A stretch of DNA of 64,000 nt from Sipunculus nudus. Taxonomy: Eukaryota; Annelida; Sipuncula; Golfingiida; Sipunculidae. Position 1 is the stretch's first letter. Each line of letters begins with the position of its first letter. A program made the translations under genes and the position numbers. Below are positions 24,674 to 38,994 of the stretch, one piece after another. Location: positions 16,480,241-16,544,240 of the forward strand of contig CM049318.1 of the NCBI GenBank assembly GCA_026874595.1. The letters run 5' to 3'. Under the pieces are notes generated by a model. That model worked only from the letters and a program-made list of their open reading frames with translations, was not told the DNA's origin and did no database searches.

Positions 24674-25155
24674 TTGTTGTACTAGTTGAATGCTACCTGA
24701 TGCAAAAAACTAGATCACTCTAGCTTTAAAACTGACAAAGTTAGAAAAATAAGACCCATTATTTTCGAATATCATGACTTTTCCCCTAAAATTTGTAACC
24801 ATAGTTACGGCAATTTGAGTCAGCTACACACCAGATGACAGGCCTTGGAATGACAATTAAAATAAGCTATTGTTGAAGTAGATACGACTAATAGTCACAA
24901 AGATATGAAGAAAAACCGTTTTGAGAAGTTTTGACGACCTTGACCTTGACCTTTGACCTATTTTAACCAAAAACAATAGGGCACCTAGAAATTATGTTTT
25001 CATCATCCCTGTAAGTTTCAAGGTGATTGTGGCAAAATGCCAGGAGAGTGCAGACAAACAAACAAACAGACAGACAGACAATCAGACAGACAAACAGACA
25101 TACGCAACTGACCAATATGCTTGCCGAAATCTTTGATTCCGGCAAGCAACAAACT

Positions 25156-25898
25156 AGCTGCAAAAGTCGCCGTGTTATCAGCATTTACGTGAAATCATGT
25201 TTTTTTCTCGCTTGACGAGATATAGTACGAGATTTGGCAAGACGAGCAGTTTTATTATGTCAAGACGGCCAAACGTTACGAAATGGCGAAAACTAGATCC
25301 GTCTAGCTGTAAAAGTCGCCGGGTTATAAGCATTTCCGTGTACTCTCGTGTTTTCTCGTTTGACGAGATATGGTGCAGGATTTGGCCAGTCTTGCAGGTT
25401 TGTCATGTCAAGCCGTCCAAATGTTAATGAATGCCAATAACTAGACCTGTCTAGCCGTGAAAGTCGCCGACTTATATGCATTTCTGTGAAATCTCTTTTT
25501 TCCACATTTGACCAGATGTAGTGCGAGATTTTGCCAAGTATCGCAGTTTTACTATGTCAAGTTGGCCAAATGTTACCAAATGCCAAAAACTAGACCTGAG
25601 TAGCTGTAAAAGTCGCCTAGTTATAAGCATTTCCATGATATCTCGTTTTTTTCTCGCTTGACGAGATATGGTGCGAGATTTGGCCTGATTTCTTTTCTGG
25701 CGTGTCAAGCTGGTAATATGTTATGAAATGCCGAAAACTAGACCTGTGTAGCTGTAAAAGTCGCCGAGTTATAAGCATTTCCGTGAAATCTCGTTTTTTC
25801 TCGTTTGACGATAAACCGAGCGAAATTTGACGAGACTTGCAATTGAATGACTTAGAACCAAGGGGAAGCAAACTTATGCAAAAAACTAGACCCTTGAA
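25156..25898. repeat. 148-bp tandem repeat, spacer copy 2
   Basis: Five copies, counterpart of 4983-5725, with the same alternating spacing. Confidence 0.87.
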
Positions 25899-27242
25899 AC
25901 ATAAATATTAACCGAGATAGAAGCCAAAAACTGCATATTTTCAGATCGTCAAGTTTAACCCACAAATTTGGTAACCATGGTAACGGCAGCACAAAGCTAC
26001 ATGTGCGGAGGAATAAGCCAATGTTCCTAGTTTAAGATACAACGATAAAAATTGTGCCATGTTTAAAATTATTTTAGATATTGCAGAAAAATGATATGTT
26101 ACAGTGTTTCAGGTACCACGCCCCCTGGTGGCTATTTCCAAAAAATGAAAAACCTATTTCGAGATATTTATAAATAACACAAAATATATCAATTTCAAAG
26201 CCATTGTTAAAAAAATGCAACCTGTAGGTCATATTTAATGAAATCTCGAAGACTCTCGTTTGACGAGAAACGGTGCGAGATTTTGCAAGATTTTTGATTG
26301 GATCACCGAGAGCTCACCAAGGGCTACAAGATGCAAAAAAATTGACCTCTCCAGCATAAAAACTGACAGAGTTAGAAGCTGAAAACTGCATATTTTCAAA
26401 ATTCAAAAGTTTTACCCCAAAAATAGAGAAATCTGGCAATAGCGCACTTTGGCACCTATGCGCAAATATAAGCCCATGGACCCCAGTTGAAGGTGCTGTG
26501 ATGGAAATGGGCCAATGTTTAATAGTTCTGGAGGTATAGCACCAAAACAAATTTTCATGTTTTTTCATCTGCAACGCCCCCTGGCGGCCATTTCCAAAAT
26601 CTGAAAAAACGATTTCGAGATATTCTTGTGTTACATAAAATATCTCAGAATCAGTACGATTGCTGCAAATTTGAAAAATATCAGGAAATTCCATGATTTC
26701 TCCCCAAAATTGCGTAACCATGGTAACAGCAAATTTAAGTAAGCTACATGTCAAAAGAAAGGCCAGGTGATGACGAAAAAAATGAGCTATTGCAGAAGTG
26801 GATAAGCCTATTTATGGCGAAGTTATAGTGCAAAAACCGTTAACCATACCTGTCGTGACCTTGACCTTGACCTTTGACCTATTTTAACCAAAAACAATAG
26901 GGCACCTAGAAATTATGTTTTTCATTATCCCTGTAAGTTTCAAGGTGATTGTGGCAAAATTGTGGCCAGGAGAGTGCAGACAAACAAACAAACAAACAGA
27001 CTAGACGACCAGAGGTCGAACGCTTGCCGGAAATCGGAAGTGAAACACAGACGGACAGACAGAACATATTGTCGGTTTTCTATTAATGGAATGACTATCA
27101 GGGACATAGCTGAGAATATGTGGCCCGTAGAATGACATATAAGACAAAAGAACAGGCAAGCAGACAAAGCTGATAACAAAAGACGAACAGACAGACATAC
27201 TGACTTTGTGAGACAAGATTGACACCAGATGACATAACCTGG

Positions 27243-28525
27243 TGATTGAGAAGATTCAAAGGAAGAAAATGAGTTATAATTTATGTAATTTAGATTTATA
27301 GTTTTGGAGGTATGGCGAATTAATGATATACTTGGGAGGCTCGACTGTAGCGCCCTCTAGCAAACATATTCCGAAGACGACAAATGCGTTTCGTATTATT
27401 AGTGTATGACATGAGATGTCCCAGTTTCAAAAGGATTCCGTCAAAGCTGTGGCCTGTAGAATGCTATATGTAAGGCGTAAGAACCAGCAAGCAAGCGACT
27501 TGCAGGATAACGGACAAACAGATGGACACACTGACAAAGTGACAGAAGATTGAAACCATATGCCTTAATCAGGTTATGGAGAAGACTCAAAGAAAGAAAA
27601 TATGCTATAGCTTATGTAACTGAGGCTTTGGGTGTAGAGATATGGCCAATACAGTGGTATGTGTGTGAGGGTCGTGTGCAGCGCCCACTAGTGGCCATAT
27701 CAGGAAAATGAAAAATTTATTTTTAAAAATTAGTGTAAGACATAAGATGTAATAGTTTCAAAAGGATTCCGTCAAAACTGTGGCGTACAGAATGCTATAT
27801 GTTAGACGCAAGAACCAACAAGCAGGCAAATTTGAGGACAACTGACAAACAGACGAAAACACTGACAAAGTGACTCAAGATTGAGTCCAGATGACTACTC
27901 CAGGTTATGGAGAAGACCCAAAGGAAGAAAAAAGCTACAGTTTATGTTACTGAGGTTTATAGTTTTGGAGATACTGCCAAAGCATAATATGTTGGGAGAG
28001 GTTCGAGTTCAGCGCCCCCTAACGGCCATATCTGGAAAATGAAAAATTGGTTTCGAGATATTAGTGTAAGACTTAAGATGTTATAGTTTCAAAAGGATTC
28101 TTTCAAAACGGTGGCCTGTAGAATGCTATATGTGAGAAGCAAGAGCAAGCAGGCGAATTTGAGTACAACTGACAAACAGACAGACACACTGACAAAGTGT
28201 CACAAAAGTGTGACCAGATGACTACACTAGGTTATGGAGAAGACCCAGAGGAAGAAAATAAGCTATAGTTTATGTACTTGAGGCTTATAATTTTTGAGAT
28301 ATGGCCAAAATATGATATGTTCGGGAGGTTCGCATCCAGCGCCCCCTAGCGGCCCTATTCAAAAAATGAAAAAACGATTTCAAGATACTAGTGTAGGACT
28401 TATAATATGCCAGTTTCAGAAAGATTCCTGCAATAATGTGGCCTTTGGCGCAAGATGAATGAAATCTCGAAATATCTCTATTCACGAGATATTTTACGAG
28501 ATACTGCAAGACTTGTAATAAAATC
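27243..28525. repeat. Four ~330-bp modules, set 2 of spacer copy 2
   Basis: Counterpart of 7070-8352 with the same period pattern. Confidence 0.86.
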
Positions 28526-29075
28526 TTGTAGTGCTAGTTGAATGCTACCTGATGCAAAAAACTAGATCACTCTAGCTTTAAAACTGACAAAGTTAGAAAA
28601 ATAAGACCCCTTATTTTCGAATATCATGACTTTCCCACAAAATTTGTAACCATGGTAACGGCAAATTTGAGTCAGCTACACACCAGATGACAGGCCTTGG
28701 AATGACGATTAAAACAAGCTATTGTTGAAGTAGATACGACTAATAGTGACAAAGATATGAAGAAAAAACCGTTTTGAGAAGTTTTGACGACCTTGACCTT
28801 GACCTTTGACCTATTTTTAACAAAAACAATAGGGCACCTAGAAATTATATTTTTCATCATCCCTGTAGGTTTCAAGGTGATTGTGGCAAAATTGTGGCCA
28901 GGAGGGTGCAGACAAACAAACAGACAGACAGACAAACAGACAGACAAACAGACATACGCAACTGACCAATATGCTTGCCGAAATCTTTGATTCCGGCAAG
29001 CAACAAACAGACAAACAGACATACGCAACTGAGCAATATGCTTGCCGAAATCGAAGATTTCCGGCAAGCAATAAA

Positions 29076-29207
29076 GTTGTGACTGTGCCTCCAACATGTA
29101 TGATAATAGATAGGGCCCGGAAAGGCCGACACGCATCGCTGCACACGCCGGCTGCCCACCGTAAGGACCCTGTCGCCACTTGCGGCAATTGCACGTGTCT
29201 TCGTGGT
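29076..29207. repeat. GC-rich 132-bp block, right, spacer copy 2
   Basis: Counterpart of 8903-9034. It joins array 2 at unit position 409, the same breakpoint as in copy 1. Confidence 0.85.
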
Positions 29208-32200
29208 ATGTATCAGTTTCAAAAGGATGCCTGCATATCTGTGGCCTATAGGGCATGTCACCGTGAAATCGCGAAATCTCATTCGACGAGAAACGGTGCG
29301 AGATATTGCAAGATTTTTGGTTGGATCACCGAGAACTCACCAAGGGCTACAAGATGCAAAAATTTTGACCTCTCTAGCATAAAAACTGACAGAGTTAGAA
29401 GCTGAAAACTGCATATTTTCAAAATTCAAAGGTTTTACCCCAAAAATAGAGAAATCTGGCAATAGCGCACTTTGGCACCTATGCGCAAAAACAAGCCCAT
29501 GGACCCTAGTTTAAGGTGCTGTGATGGAAATGGCCCAATGTTTAATAGTTCTTGAGGTATAGCACCAAAACAAATTTTCATGTTTTTTCATCTGCAACGC
29601 CCCCTGGCGGCCATTTCCAAAATCTGAAAAACCCGTTTCGAGATATTCTTATGTTACATAAAATATCTCAGAATCAGTAAAATTGCTGCAAATTTGAAAA
29701 ATATCAGGAAATTCCATGATTTCTCCCCAAAATTGCGTAACCATGGTAACAGCGAAATGAGGCAATTTTGCAGTGTTGGAAGTGGCCATGCAGTGGCAAA
29801 TAAAACGGGCTACAGATTAGGTGCCTACGGCTATTTTTGACGAAGGTATGAAGAAAAAACCGTTTTTGAGCTTTTTGGTGACCCTGACCTTGACCCTAGA
29901 CCGATCATGACCAAAAACAATAGGCTCCGAGAAGAACCGATCATACACTCTATCTATAAGTTTCAGGACGATTGGTGCAAAATTGTGACCTGTAGAGCGG
30001 GGACATACAGACAAACAAACAAACGGAACTGATCAACATACTTGTCGAAATCTCTGATTCCGGCAAGCAATAAACTATAACGCGACAGAAATGGCAAACC
30101 GGCCCGCAAAGAGTGCCTGTGGTCACTTATTTTATACGGCGAACGCTATAATTTTTGCAGTCACGGGAAAGCGTGTCTGTCTTTCATACTAAAACGCGTG
30201 CATGCATGCGTGATGGCATATGTATTGGTGCATGCGGTTTTTAATTTTTACAAAGTTGCTAAAATTTGTGGGGACCGTGTATGATTAAACAAAAGAGGTC
30301 ATGGGCAGAAAGGCCATGAAACGCCAATTCATATGGTGTACAGTTTATGTACCTAAAATGTGTACTTTTGGAGATATGGTTAAACAATGATAGTAGGTAC
30401 GGGGTTGCAGTGCAGCGCCCCCTAGCGGTAATTTTCCAAAAACTGAACAATTGCTTTCGAGATATTAGTGTATGACGTAACATGTATCAGTTTCAAAAGG
30501 ATGCCTGCATATCTGTGGCCTATAGGGCATGTCACCGTGAAATCGCGAAATCTCATTCGACGAGAAACGGTGCGAGATATTGCAAGATTTTTGGTTGGAT
30601 CACCGAGAACTCACCAAGGGCTACAAGATGCAAAAATTTTGACCTCTCTAGCATAAAAACTGACAGAGTTAGAAGCTGAAAACTGCATATTTTCAAAATT
30701 CAAAGGTTTTACCCCAAAAATAGAGAAATCTGGCAATAGCGCACTTTGGCACCTATGCGCAAAAACAAGCCCATGGACCCTAGTTTAAGGTGCTGTGATG
30801 GAAATGGCCCAATGTTTAATAGTTCTGGAGGTATAGCACCAAAACAAATTTTCATGTTTTTTCATCTGCAACGCCCCCTGGCGGCCATTTCCAAAATCTG
30901 AAAAACCCGTTTCGAGATATTCTTATGTTACATAAAATATCTCAGAATCAGTAAAATTGCTGCAAATTTGAAAAATATCAGGAAATTCCATGATTTCTCC
31001 CCAAAATTGCGTAACCATGGTAACAGCGAAATGAGGCAATTTTGCAGTGTTGGAAGTGGCCATGCAGTGGCAAATAAAACGGGCTACAGATTAGGTGCCT
31101 ACGGCTATTTTTGACGAAGGTATGAAGAAAAAACCGTTTTTGAGCTTTTTGGTGACCCTGACCTTGACCCTAGACCGATCATGACCAAAAACAATAGGCT
31201 CCGAGAAGAACCGATCATACACTCTATCTATAAGTTTCAGGACGATTGGTGCAAAATTGTGACCTGTAGAGCGGGGACATACAGACAAACAAACAAACGG
31301 AACTGATCAACATACTTGTCGAAATCTCTGATTCCGGCAAGCAATAAACTATAACGCGACAGAAATGGCAAACCGGCCCGCAAAGAGTGCCTGTGGTCAC
31401 TTATTTTATACGGCGAACGCTATAATTTTTGCAGTCACGGGAAAGCGTGTCTGTCTTTCATACTAAAACGCGTGCATGCATGCGTGATGGCATATGTATT
31501 GGTGCATGCGGTTTTTAATTTTTACAAAGTTGCTAAAATTTGTGGGGACCGTGTATGATTAAACAAAAGAGGTCATGGGCAGAAAGGCCATGAAACGCCA
31601 ATTCATATGGTGTACAGTTTATGTACCTAAAATGTGTACTTTTGGAGATATGGTTAAACAATGATAGTAGGTACGGGGTTGCAGTGCAGCGCCCCCTAGC
31701 GGTAATTTTCCAAAAACTGAACAATTGCTTTCGAGATATTAGTGTATGACGTAACATGTATCAGTTTCAAAAGGATGCCTGCATATCTGTGGCCTATAGG
31801 GCATGTCACCGTGAAATCGCGAAATCTCATTCGACGAGAAACGGTGCGAGATATTGCAAGATTTTTGGTTGGATCACCGAGAACTCACCAAGGGCTACAA
31901 GATGCAAAAATTTTGACCTCTCTAGCATAAAAACTGACAGAGTTAGAAGCTGAAAACTGCATATTTTCAAAATTCAAAGGTTTTACCCCAAAAATAGAGA
32001 AATCTGGCAATAGCGCACTTTGGCACCTATGCGCAAAAACAAGCCCATGGACCCTAGTTTAAGGTGCTGTGATGGAAATGGCCCAATGTTTAATAGTTCT
32101 TGAGGTATAGCACCAAAACAAATTTTCATGTTTTTTCATCTGCAACGCCCCCTGGCGGCCATTTCCAAAATCTGAAAAACCCGTTTCGAGATATTCTTAT

Positions 32201-33895
32201 GTTACATAAAATATCTCAGAATCAGTAAAATTGCTGCAAATTTGAAAAATATCAGGAAATTCCATGATTTCTCCCCAAAATTGCGTAACCATGGTAACAG
32301 CGAAATGAGGCAATTTTGCAGTGTTGGAAGTGGCCATGCAGTGGCAAATAAAACGGGCTACAGATTAGGTGCCTACGGCTATTTTTGACGAAGGTATGAA
32401 GAAAAAACCGTTTTTGAGCTTTTTGGTGACCCTGACCTTGACCCTAGACCGATCATGACCAAAAACAATAGGCTCCGAGAAGAACCGATCATACACTCTA
32501 TCTATAAGTTTCAGGACGATTGGTGCAAAATTGTGACCTGTAGAGCGGGGACATACAGACAAACAAACAAACGGAACTGATCAACATACTTGTCGAAATC
32601 TCTGATTCCGGCAAGCAATAAACTATAACGCGACAGAAATGGCAAACCGGCCCGCAAAGAGTGCCTGTGGTCACTTATTTTATACGGCGAACGCTATAAT
32701 TTTTGCAGTCACGGGAAAGCGTGTCTGTCTTTCATACTAAAACGCGTGCATGCATGCGTGATGGCATATGTATTGGTGCATGCGGTTTTTAATTTTTACA
32801 AAGTTGCTAAAATTTGTGGGGACCGTGTATGATTAAACAAAAGAGGTCATGGGCAGAAAGGCCATGAAACGCCAATTCATATGGTGTACAGTTTATGTAC
32901 CTAAAATGTGTACTTTTGGAGATATGGTTAAACAATGATAGTAGGTACGGGGTTGCAGTGCAGCGCCCCCTAGCGGTAATTTTCCAAAAACTGAACAATT
33001 GCTTTCGAGATATTAGTGTATGACGTAACATGTATCAGTTTCAAAAGGATGCCTGCATATCTGTGGCCTATAGGGCATGTCACCGTGAAATCGCGAAATC
33101 TCATTCGACGAGAAACGGTGCGAGATATTGCAAGATTTTTGGTTGGATCACCGAGAACTCACCAAGGGCTACAAGATGCAAAAATTTTGACCTCTCTAGC
33201 ATAAAAACTGACAGAGTTAGAAGCTGAAAACTGCATATTTTCAAAATTCAAAGGTTTTACCCCAAAAATAGAGAAATCTGGCAATAGCGCACTTTGGCAC
33301 CTATGCGCAAAAACAAGCCCATGGACCCTAGTTTAAGGTGCTGTGATGGAAATGGCCCAATGTTTAATAGTTCTGGAGGTATAGCACCAAAACAAATTTT
33401 CATGTTTTTTCATCTGCAACGCCCCCTGGCGGCCATTTCCAAAATCTGAAAAACCCGTTTCGAGATATTCTTATGTTACATAAAATATCTCAGAATCAGT
33501 AAAATTGCTGCAAATTTGAAAAATATCAGGAAATTCCATGATTTCTCCCCAAAATTGCGTAACCATGGTAACAGCGAAATGAGGCAATTTTGCAGTGTTG
33601 GAAGTGGCCATGCAGTGGCAAATAAAACGGGCTACAGATTAGGTGCCTACGGCTATTTTTGACGAAGGTATGAAGAAAAAACCGTTTTTGAGCTTTTTGG
33701 TGACCCTGACCTTGACCCTAGACCGATCATGACCAAAAACAATAGGCTCCGAGAAGAACCGATTATACACTCTATCTATAAGTTTCAGGACGATTGGTGC
33801 AAAATTGTGACCTGTAGAGCGGGGACATACAGACAAACAAACAAACGGAACTGATCAACATACTTGTCGAAATCTCTGATTCCGGCAAGCAATAA

Positions 33896-36800
33896 ACTAT
33901 AACGCGACAGAAATGGCAAACCGGCCCGCAAAGAGTGCCTGTGGTCACTTATTTTATACGGCGAACGCTATAATTTTTGCAGTCACGGGAAAGCGTGTCT
34001 GTCTTTCATACTAAAACGCGTGCATGCATGCGTGATGGCATATGTATTTGTGCATGCGGTTTTTAATTTTTACAAAGTTGCTAAAATTTGTGGGGACCGT
34101 GTATGATTAAACAAAAGAGGTCATGGGCAGAAAGGCCATGAAACGCCAATTCATATGGTGTACAGTTTATGTACCTAAAATGTGTACTTTTGGAGATATG
34201 GTTAAACAATGATAGTAGGTACGGGGTTGCAGTGCAGCGCCCCCTAGCGGTAATTTTCCAAAAACTGAACAATTGCTTTCGAGATATTAGTGTATGACGT
34301 AACATGTATCAGTTTCAAAAGGATGCCTGCATATCTGTGGCCTATAGGGCATGTCACCGTGAAATCGCGAAATCTTATTCGACGAGAAACGGTGCGAGAT
34401 TTTGCAGGGTTTTTGGTTGGATCACCGAGAACTCACCAAGGGCTACAAGATGCAAAAATTTTGACCTCTCTAGCATAAAAACTGACAGAGTTAGAAGCTC
34501 AAAACTGCATATTTTCAAAATTCAAAAGTTTTACCCAAAAAATAGAGAAATCTGGCAATAGCGCACTTTTTCACCTATGCGCAAAAATAAGCCCATGGAC
34601 TCTAGTTTAAGGTGCTGTGATGGAAATGGCCCAATGTTTAATAGTTGTGGAGGTATAGCACCAAAACAAATTTTCATGTTTTTTTATCTGCAACGCCCCC
34701 TGGCGGCCATTTCCAAAATCTGAAAAATCCCGTTTCGAGATATTCTTATGTTACATAAAATATCTCAGAATCAGGGCGATTGCTGCAAATTTGAAAAATA
34801 TCAGGAAATTCCATGATTTCTCCCCAAAATTGCGTAACCATGGTAACAGCGAAATGAGGCAATTTTGCAGTGTTGGAAGTGGCCATGCAGTGGCAAATAA
34901 AACGGGCTACAGATTAGGTGCCTACGGCTATTTTTGACGAAGGTATGAAGAAAAAACCGTTTTTGAGCTTTTTGGTGACCCTGACCTTGACCCTTGACCG
35001 ATCATGACCAAAAACAATAGGCTCCGAGAAGAACCGATAATACACTCTATCTATAAGTTTCAGGACGATTGGTGCAAAATTGTGGCCTGTAGAGCGGGGA
35101 CATACAGACAAACAAACAAACGGAACTGATCAACATACTTGTCGAAATCTCTGATTCCGGCAAGCAATAAACTATAACGCGACAGAAATGGCAAACCGGC
35201 CCGCAAAGAGTGCCTGTGGTCACTTATTTTATACGGCGAACGCTATAATTTTTGCAGTCACGGGAAAGCGTGTCTGTCTTTCATACTAAAACGCGTGCAT
35301 GCATGCGTGATGGCATATGTATTGGTGCATGCGGTTTTTAATTTTTACAAAGTTGCTAAAATTTGTGGGGACCGTGTATGATTAAACAAAAGAGGTCATG
35401 GGCAGAAAGGCCATGAAACGCCAATTCATATGGTGTACAGTTTATGTACCTAAAATGTGTACTTTTGGAGATATGGTTAAACAATGATAGTAGGTACGGG
35501 GTTGCAGTGCAGCGCCCCCTAGCGGTAATTTTCCAAAAACTGAACAATTGCTTTCGAGATATTAGTATACTTCGTGGTATGTATCAGTTTCAAAAGGATG
35601 CCTGCATATCTGTGGCCTATAGGGCATGTCACCGTGAAATCGCGAAATCTTATTCGACGAGAAACGGTGCGAGATTTTGCAGGGTTTTTGGTTGGATCAC
35701 CGAGAACTCACCAAGGGCTACAAGATGCAAAAATTTTGACCTCTCTAGCATAAAAACTGACAGAGTTAGAAGCTCAAAACTGCATATTTTCAAAATTCAA
35801 AAGTTTTACCCAAAAAATAGAGAAATCTGGCAATAGCGCACTTTTTCACCTATGCGCAAAAATAAGCCCATGGACTCTAGTTTAAGGTGCTGTGATGGAA
35901 ATGGCCCAATGTTTAATAGTTGTGGAGGTATAGCACCAAAACAAATTTTCATGTTTTTTTATCTGCAACGCCCCCTGGCGGCCATTTCCAAAATCTGAAA
36001 AAACCCGTTTCGAGATATTCTTATGTTACATAAAATATCTCAGAATCAGGGCGATTGCTGCAAATTTGAAAAATATCAGGAAATTCCATGATTTCTCCCC
36101 AAAATTGCGTAACCATGGTAACAGCGAAATGAGGCAATTTTGCAGTGTTGGAAGTGGCCATGCAGTGGCAAATAAAACGGGCTACAGATTAGGTGCCTAC
36201 GGCTATTTTTGACGAAGGTATGAAGAAAAAACCGTTTTTGAGCTTTTTGGTGACCCTGACCTTGACCCTTGACCGATCATGACCAAAAACAATAGGCTCC
36301 GAGAAGAACCGATAATACACTCTATCTATAAGTTTCAGGACGATTGGTGCAAAATTGTGGCCTGTAGAGCGGGGACATACAGACAAACAAACAAACGGAA
36401 CTGATCAACATACTTGTCGAAATCTCTGATTCCGGCAAGCAATAAACTATAACGCGACAGAAATGGCAAACCGGCCCGCAAAGAGTGCCTGTGGTCACTT
36501 ATTTTATACGGCGAACGCTATAATTTTTGCAGTCACGGGAAAGCGTGTCTGTCTTTCATACTAAAACGCGTGCATGCATGCGTGATGGCATATGTATTTG
36601 TGCATGCGGGTTTTAATTTTTACAAAGTTGCTAAAATTTGTGGGGACCGTGTACGACTAAACAAAAGAGGTCATGGGCAGAAAGGCCATGAAACGCCAAT
36701 TCATATGGTGTACAGTTTATGTACCTAAAATGTGTAGTTTTGGAGATATGGTTAAACAATGATAGTAGGTACGGGGTTGCAGTGCAGCGCCCCCTAGCGG

Positions 36801-38994
36801 TAATTTTCCAAAAACTGAACAATTGCTTTCGAGATATTAGTATACTTCGTGGTATGTATCAGTTTCAAAAGGATGCCTGCATATCTGTGGCCTATAGGGC
36901 ATGTCACCGTGAAATCGCGAAATCTCATTCGACGAGAAACGGTGCGAGATTTTGCAGGGTTTTTGGTTGGATCACCGAGAACTCACCAAGGGCTACAAGA
37001 TGCAAAAATTTTGACCTCTCTAGCATAAAAACTGACAGAGTTAGAAGCTGAAAACTGCATATTTTCAAAATTCAAAGGTTTTACCCCAAAAATAGAGAAA
37101 TCTGGCAATAGCGCACTTTGGCACCTATGCGCAAAAACAAGCCCATGGACCCTAGTTTAAGGTGCTGTGATGGAAATGACCTAATGTTTATTAGTTCTGG
37201 AGGTATAGCACCAAAACAAATTTTCATGTTTTTTTCATCTGCAACGCCCCCTGGCGGCCATTTCCAAAATCTGAAAAACCCGTTTCGAGATATTCTTATG
37301 TTACATAAAATATCTCAGAATCAGTAAATTTGCTGCAAATTTGAAAAATATCAGGAAATTCCATGATTTCTCCCCAAAATTGCGTAACCATGGTAACAGC
37401 GAAATGAGGCAATTTTGCAGTGTTGGAAGTGGCCATGCAGTGGCAAATAAAACGGGCTACAGATTAGGTGCCTACGGCTATTTTTGACGAAGGTATGAAG
37501 AAAAAACCGTTTTTGAGCTTTTTGGTGACCCTGACCTTGACCCTTGACCGATCATGACCAAAAACAATAGGCTCCGAGAAGAACCGATCATACACTCTAT
37601 CTATAAGTTTCAGGACGATTGGTGCAAAATTGTGGCCTGTAGAGCGGGGACATACAGACAAACAAACAAACGGAACTGATCAACATACTTGTCGAAATCT
37701 CTGATTCCGGCAAGCAATAAACTATAACGCGACAGAAATGGCAAACCGGCCCGCAAAGAGTGCCTGTGGTCACTTATTTTATACGGCGAACGCTATAATT
37801 TTTGCAGTCACGGGAAAGCGTGTCTGTCTTTCATACTAAAACGCGTGCATGCATGCGTGATGGCATATGTATTGGTGCATGCGGTTTTTAATTTTTACAA
37901 AGTTGCTAAAATTTGTGGGGACCGTGTATGATTAAACAAAAGAGGTCATGGGCAGAAAGGCCATGAAACGCCAATTCATATGGTGTACAGTTTATGTACC
38001 TAAAATGTGTACTTTTGGAGATATGGTTAAACAATGATAGTAGGTACGGGGTTGCAGTGCAGCGCCCCCTAGCGGTAATTTTCCAAAAACTGAACAATTG
38101 CTTTCGAGATATTAGTGTATGACGTAACATGTATCAGTTTCAAAAGGATGCCTGCATATCTGTGGCCTATAGGGCATGTCACCGTGAAATCGCGAAATCT
38201 CATTCGACGAGAAACGGTGCGAGATATTGCAAGATTTTTGGTTGGATCACCGAGAACTCACCAAGGGCTACAAGATGCAAAAATTTTGACCTCTCTAGCA
38301 TAAAAACTGACAGAGTTAGAAGCTGAAAACTGCATATTTTCAAAATTCAAAGGTTTTACCCCAAAAATAGAGAAATCTGGCAATAGCGCACTTTGGCACC
38401 TATGCGCAAAAACAAGCCCATGGACCCTAGTTTAAGGTGCTGTGATGGAAATGGCCCAATGTTTAATAGTTCTGGAGGTATAGCACCAAAACAAATTTTC
38501 ATGTTTTTTCATCTGCAACGCCCCCTGGCGGCCATTTCCAAAATCTGAAAAACCCGTTTCGAGATATTCTTATGTTACATAAAATATCTCAGAATCAGTA
38601 AAATTGCTGCAAATTTGAAAAATATCAGGAAATTCCATGATTTCTCCCCAAAATTGCGTAACCATGGTAACAGCGAAATGAGGCAATTTTGCAGTGTTGG
38701 AAGTGGCCATGCAGTGGCAAATAAAACGGGCTACAGATTAGGTGCCTACGGCTATTTTTGACGAAGGTATGAAGAAAAAACCGTTTTTGAGCTTTTTGGT
38801 GACCCTGACCTTGACCCTAGACCGATCATGACCAAAAACAATAGGCTCCGAGAAGAACCGATTATACACTCTATCTATAAGTTTCAGGACGATTGGTGCA
38901 AAATTGTGACCTGTAGAGCGGGGACATACAGACAAACAAACAAACGGAACTGATCAACATACTTGTCGAAATCTCTGATTCCGGCAAGCAATAA
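33896..38994. repeat. Variant block c-d-e-a of array 2
   Basis: Unit 33896 is type c (CTTATTCGACG, GCAGGGTTTTTGG, AGCTCAAAACTG, TTTTTCACC). Unit 35171 is type d (type c body plus the TATACTTCGTGGT junction). Unit 36446 is type e (GTGTACGACTAAAC, the junction, ATGACCTAATGTTTATTAG). Unit 37721 returns to type a. Unit 32622 (a) and unit 37721 (a) are 5,099 bp apart and both end with the GATTATACAC variant, suggesting that a-c-d-e moved as a block. Confidence 0.8.

Larger units (their letters stand above)
21372..29207. repeat. Composite spacer, copy 2 (7,836 bp)
   Basis: This corresponds to 1199-9034 plus 20,173 with no difference that I noticed, and the same internal order. Hairpin array (including the last one of the preceding unit) 21315-21670; GC-rich block 21671-21802; long module X1 about 21943-25152; 330-bp modules from 23391; 148-bp repeats 25156-25898; module X2 about 25783-29003 with 330-bp modules from 27243; hairpins to 29075; GC-rich block 29076-29207. 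It has the same twelve CTCF-like positions. No gene is seen. Confidence 0.93.

Noticed and set aside
35444-35836. 130-codon ORF of type d units (110 codons in type e)
   Set aside because: It is open only because the spacer-edge scar replaced a stretch containing TGA. Nearby variants break it again.
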